Shown: in pieces, positions 61,767 through 64,000 of the stretch
Layout of the letters: each line of letters starts with the position of its first letter
Position numbering within the stretch: the stretch's first letter is position 1
DNA from: Phormidium tanganyikae FI6-MK23
Lineage (GTDB): Bacteria; Cyanobacteriota; Cyanobacteriia; Leptolyngbyales; Leptolyngbyaceae
Length of the DNA: 64,000 nucleotides
Direction: 5' to 3'
Assembly: GCA_019359175.1 (NCBI GenBank)
Contig: JAHHHU010000003.1
Coordinates: 124,001-188,000 of the forward strand
Notes under the pieces: model-generated
The model's input: only the letters and a program-made list of their open reading frames with translations
Database searches by the model: none
What the model was told of the DNA's origin: nothing
Program-made: the position numbers and the translations under genes

Positions 61767-61912
61767 GGATGAATGTCTCGAACTCAATGAGAGAATTGTA
61801 GTACTCGTTTGCTTTCGTGCCACTTGCAGAACAGGAACAGCTTCACGTTAGGGTGCAGCAGCACTGTTCATACTAAGAGTAGTGATGCCCGAAGTCCCTA
61901 GGAGTGAATATC

Positions 61913-62335
61913 ATGCAAGCTTCTCTACGTTGGTCAATTTTGCCGACTACAATCGCTGCCGTTCTGGCAATGTCAGGAATGGCGTTTAGTCAAACTGTTT
62001 CGGTCGCGCCTAATGCTCAAGCGATTTCGTTGAACGGTACTTCCGGGGGTGCGAAAAAGGATGCGAGTTGTGCAGGATTCGTTGCCGATCGTCCGAATCA
62101 TACTGTGCAAGTTACCGCTGATAGTAACTTGAAATTTACGCTTCAAGGGAGCGGAGAACCGACGCTATTGATCACCGGAGCGCAAGGACAAGCCTTCTGT
62201 GTCCAAGCCGATCGCTTATCAAACGGCAAAGTCGAAATTCCAGGACGCTGGACGAAAGGAACTTACTCCGTGTTTGTGGGCGATCGCGCACAAGGTAGAA
62301 ATCCTTATACATTGTTGATCGCGCCTCAAAATTAG
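61913..62335 (+). CDS. Small secreted protein
   Basis: 140 residues from MQASLRWSILPTTIAAVLAM; AGGAGTG lies 7 nt before ATG 61913, so the GTG at 61904 is not needed. The signal peptide ends near GMAFSQTV. The mature domain is a beta sandwich with two Cys (DASCAGF, QAFCVQA), likely a disulfide, and ends GTYSVFVGDRAQGRNPYTLL, reminiscent of pre-peptidase C-terminal folds. Function unknown. Confidence 0.75.
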   Translation: MQASLRWSILPTTIAAVLAMSGMAFSQTVSVAPNAQAISLNGTSGGAKKDASCAGFVADRPNHTVQVTADSNLKFTLQGSGEPTLLITGAQGQAFCVQADRLSNGKVEIPGRWTKGTYSVFVGDRAQGRNPYTLLIAPQN

Positions 62336-62355
62336 GGTTTGAATTTTGGGTGTTC

Positions 62356-62387
62356 AAAAAGCCAGAAGCAACTCGCTTCTGGCTTTT
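62356..62387. terminator. Bidirectional terminator after the secreted gene and gltD
   Basis: AAAAGCCAGAAGC and GCTTCTGGCTTTT flank a 5-nt loop, with A and T tracts on both sides. Confidence 0.88.
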
Positions 62388-62397
62388 ACTTTTGGGC

Positions 62398-63876
62398 TTA
62401 GGGCAAATCGGTTTCGCCCATGAGATAGCGATCGCATTCTCGCGCGGCTTCTCGACCTTCGTTAAATGCCCAGACGACTAAGCTTTGTCCACGGCGACAA
62501 TCTCCCGCAGCAAATACGCCCGGAATGCTGGTGGTGTACTTGCCGTATTCGGATTTGATGTTGCTGCGGGCATCTCGATCGAGTCCCATTGCATCGAGTA
62601 ACGGTTGCTCAGGACCCAAAAAGCCCATTGCAAGCAGAACTAACTGCGCGGGGATGACCTGCTCAGTTCCAGCAATGTGCTTAGGAATAAATTGCCCTTG
62701 CTCGTTTCGTTCCCACTGCACTTCGACCGTGTGAATTGCTTTCACGTTTCCGTTTTCGTCGCCTTCAAATCGAGTTGCGGTTCTCAGATAAGCGCGAGGA
62801 TCTGATCCGAATTTTGCGGCAGCTTCTTCTTGCCCGTAGTCCATTTTGTAGACTTTTGGATATTCGGGCCAAGGGTTGTTAGAAGCGCGTTCTGCGGGAG
62901 GTTGGGGCAGGATTTCCAATTGAACTACGCTGTTACAACCATGCCGAATTGAAGTTCCGACACAATCGGTTCCGGTGTCGCCACCTCCGATGATCACGAT
63001 ATCCTTCCCTTGAGCGGAAAGTGCTGGGTCGGTGTGCTCTAAGACTGATTGAGTGTTGGCGGTGAGGAAGTCCATTGCGAAGTGGATGCCTTTGAGGTGA
63101 CGACCTTCGATCGACAAATCGCGCGGCTTAGTTGCTCCAGTACACATCACCACAGCATCAAAGTTCTTCAGCAAGTCTTCTGCTGGCAAGTCTTTTCCGA
63201 TCTCAGTGTTGCAAACGAATTTTACGCCCTCGGTTTCGAGAATGTTCAGTCGCCGCATCACGACTTTTTCTTTGTCGAGTTTCATGTTTGGAATGCCGTA
63301 CATCAGCAATCCACCCGGACGATCGGCGCGTTCGTACACCGTGACCCAGTGCCCTGCTTTGTTCAGTTGGGCAGCCGCGCATAATCCAGCGGGACCTGAA
63401 CCGACGATCGCGATTTTTTTCCCAGTCCGTTTCTCCGGCGGTTCGGGCGTGATCCAGCCTTCGTTCCAGCCTTTATCAACGATCGAATACTCAATGTTCT
63501 TGATCGTGACAGGTGGATTATGAATGCCCAACACACAAGCACCCTCACAAGGAGCGGGACAGACTCGCCCAGTGAATTCGGGGAAATTGTTGGTTTTGTG
63601 TAAGCGATCGAGTGCCTCTTTCCAGAGTCCGCGATAGATCAAATCGTTCCATTCAGGAATCAGATTGTTAATCGGGCAACCGCTTGCCATGCCGCTAATT
63701 ACGGTTCCAGTATGACAGAACGGGATGCCGCAATCCATACAGCGTGCGCCCTGAGTGCGAAGATTGTCTTCGGGCATGGGCAGATGGAATTCGTCCCAGT
63801 TGCGAGTGCGATCGGTTGGCGAAAGTTCTGAGGGCAGTTCGCGCAAGAATTCAATAAAGCCAGTTGGTTTTCCCAT
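62398..63876 (-). CDS. gltD: Glutamate synthase small subunit (NADPH-GOGAT beta)
   Basis: 492 residues. The N-terminal [4Fe-4S] part has [15 protein letters not shown] and [19 protein letters not shown] binding starts at [18 protein letters not shown] and NADPH binding at [20 protein letters not shown]. The C-terminus has [20 protein letters not shown], here written [18 protein letters not shown]. It passes electrons from NADPH to the large subunit GltB for glutamine-dependent glutamate synthesis. gltB is not in the window; it may be distant. Confidence 0.95.
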   Translation of the reverse strand: MGKPTGFIEFLRELPSELSPTDRTRNWDEFHLPMPEDNLRTQGARCMDCGIPFCHTGTVISGMASGCPINNLIPEWNDLIYRGLWKEALDRLHKTNNFPEFTGRVCPAPCEGACVLGIHNPPVTIKNIEYSIVDKGWNEGWITPEPPEKRTGKKIAIVGSGPAGLCAAAQLNKAGHWVTVYERADRPGGLLMYGIPNMKLDKEKVVMRRLNILETEGVKFVCNTEIGKDLPAEDLLKNFDAVVMCTGATKPRDLSIEGRHLKGIHFAMDFLTANTQSVLEHTDPALSAQGKDIVIIGGGDTGTDCVGTSIRHGCNSVVQLEILPQPPAERASNNPWPEYPKVYKMDYGQEEAAAKFGSDPRAYLRTATRFEGDENGNVKAIHTVEVQWERNEQGQFIPKHIAGTEQVIPAQLVLLAMGFLGPEQPLLDAMGLDRDARSNIKSEYGKYTTSIPGVFAAGDCRRGQSLVVWAFNEGREAARECDRYLMGETDLP

Positions 63877-63919
63877 GGTTCAAAAGCGAGGTGTGATCAG
63901 TAAATAGAAGAAAATAACT

Positions 63920-63947
63920 GTGGGGCAGGCAAGATGCCCACTCCACC
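63920..63947. repeat. Cyanobacterial dispersed palindrome GTGGGGCAGGCAAGATGCCC
   Basis: An imperfect hairpin (GTGG-GGC with GCC-CCAC arms around AAGAT) upstream of gltD. I recall near-identical copies scattered in other cyanobacterial genomes, so it is probably a REP-like element. Confidence 0.6.
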
Positions 63948-64000
63948 ACTCAATCAATGATTCAATCAAAGAGTTAACTGCCGCCAACCCGCGCCACATC

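Overview
The window is chromosomal DNA from a cyanobacterium, probably a filamentous Leptolyngbya-like or related lineage. The evidence is gene content: PsaB, a high-light-inducible protein, plant-type ferredoxins, RpaA, the NDH-1 factor CRR7, MenH of the phylloquinone pathway, DUF3326 and DUF2808 proteins, a group I intron in the initiator tRNA, and very frequent CGATCG/GCGATCGC (HIP1-type) octamers. The genus is an inference. No insertion sequence, prophage or CRISPR array was seen. Genes are densely packed on both strands, and several convergent pairs overlap by only 4 nt at their stop codons.

Layout. 1-7.2 kb: aldo/keto reductase (cut by the window edge), bifunctional nuclease, riboflavin synthase, PhoU, a Rad52-like protein with an isochorismatase, then a small accessory patch with a MntA-type nucleotidyltransferase, the stub of its HepT partner and two unknown genes. 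7.2-15 kb: response regulator, a frameshifted remnant, M23 peptidase, Hli, a small HTH protein, a C39-like peptidase, PrxQ, RpaA with CRR7, and a lipid kinase. 15-21 kb: a membrane hybrid histidine kinase with a cysteine-less LOV-like domain, translationally coupled to a REC-GGDEF diguanylate cyclase, facing a PilB/GspE-like protein without an ATPase domain. 20-31 kb: MenH, DUF554, a second HTH protein with a histone-like basic tail, omega-transaminase, an autotransporter esterase, Dps, sulfiredoxin, SpoIID-like protein, ferredoxin and prolyl aminopeptidase. 31-41 kb: IlvC, XPB-like helicase, MoaA, two unrelated GST proteins, a stand-alone divergent PsaB, a DUF2927 protein and a small outer-membrane barrel.

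41-53.5 kb: a TPR protein, then a probable tripartite exporter: divergent TetR, HlyD-type adaptor, double ATP-binding protein, two ABC-2 permeases, a 51-residue ribbon-helix-helix-like protein, and a TolC channel. A near-perfect 25-bp palindrome between tetR and the adaptor is the likely operator. A second M23 peptidase follows.

53.4-64 kb: a pentapeptide-repeat protein, a protein built of three related repeats, a coupled cluster of [2Fe-2S] ferredoxin, a 55-residue protein, DUF3326 and a CPBP protease, then a PD-(D/E)XK endonuclease next to an initiator tRNA gene split by a 242-nt group I intron, two half-size GDT1/UPF0016 transporters, a candidate structured RNA, small secreted proteins, a MIF-like protein and GltD.

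The most unusual items are the split initiator tRNA with its endonuclease outside the intron, the orphan divergent psaB, the ferredoxin/55-residue/DUF3326 operon, the cysteine-less LOV kinase coupled to a diguanylate cyclase, and the paired HTH proteins with basic tails. All functions come from reading the sequence and recalling protein families; no database search was run.
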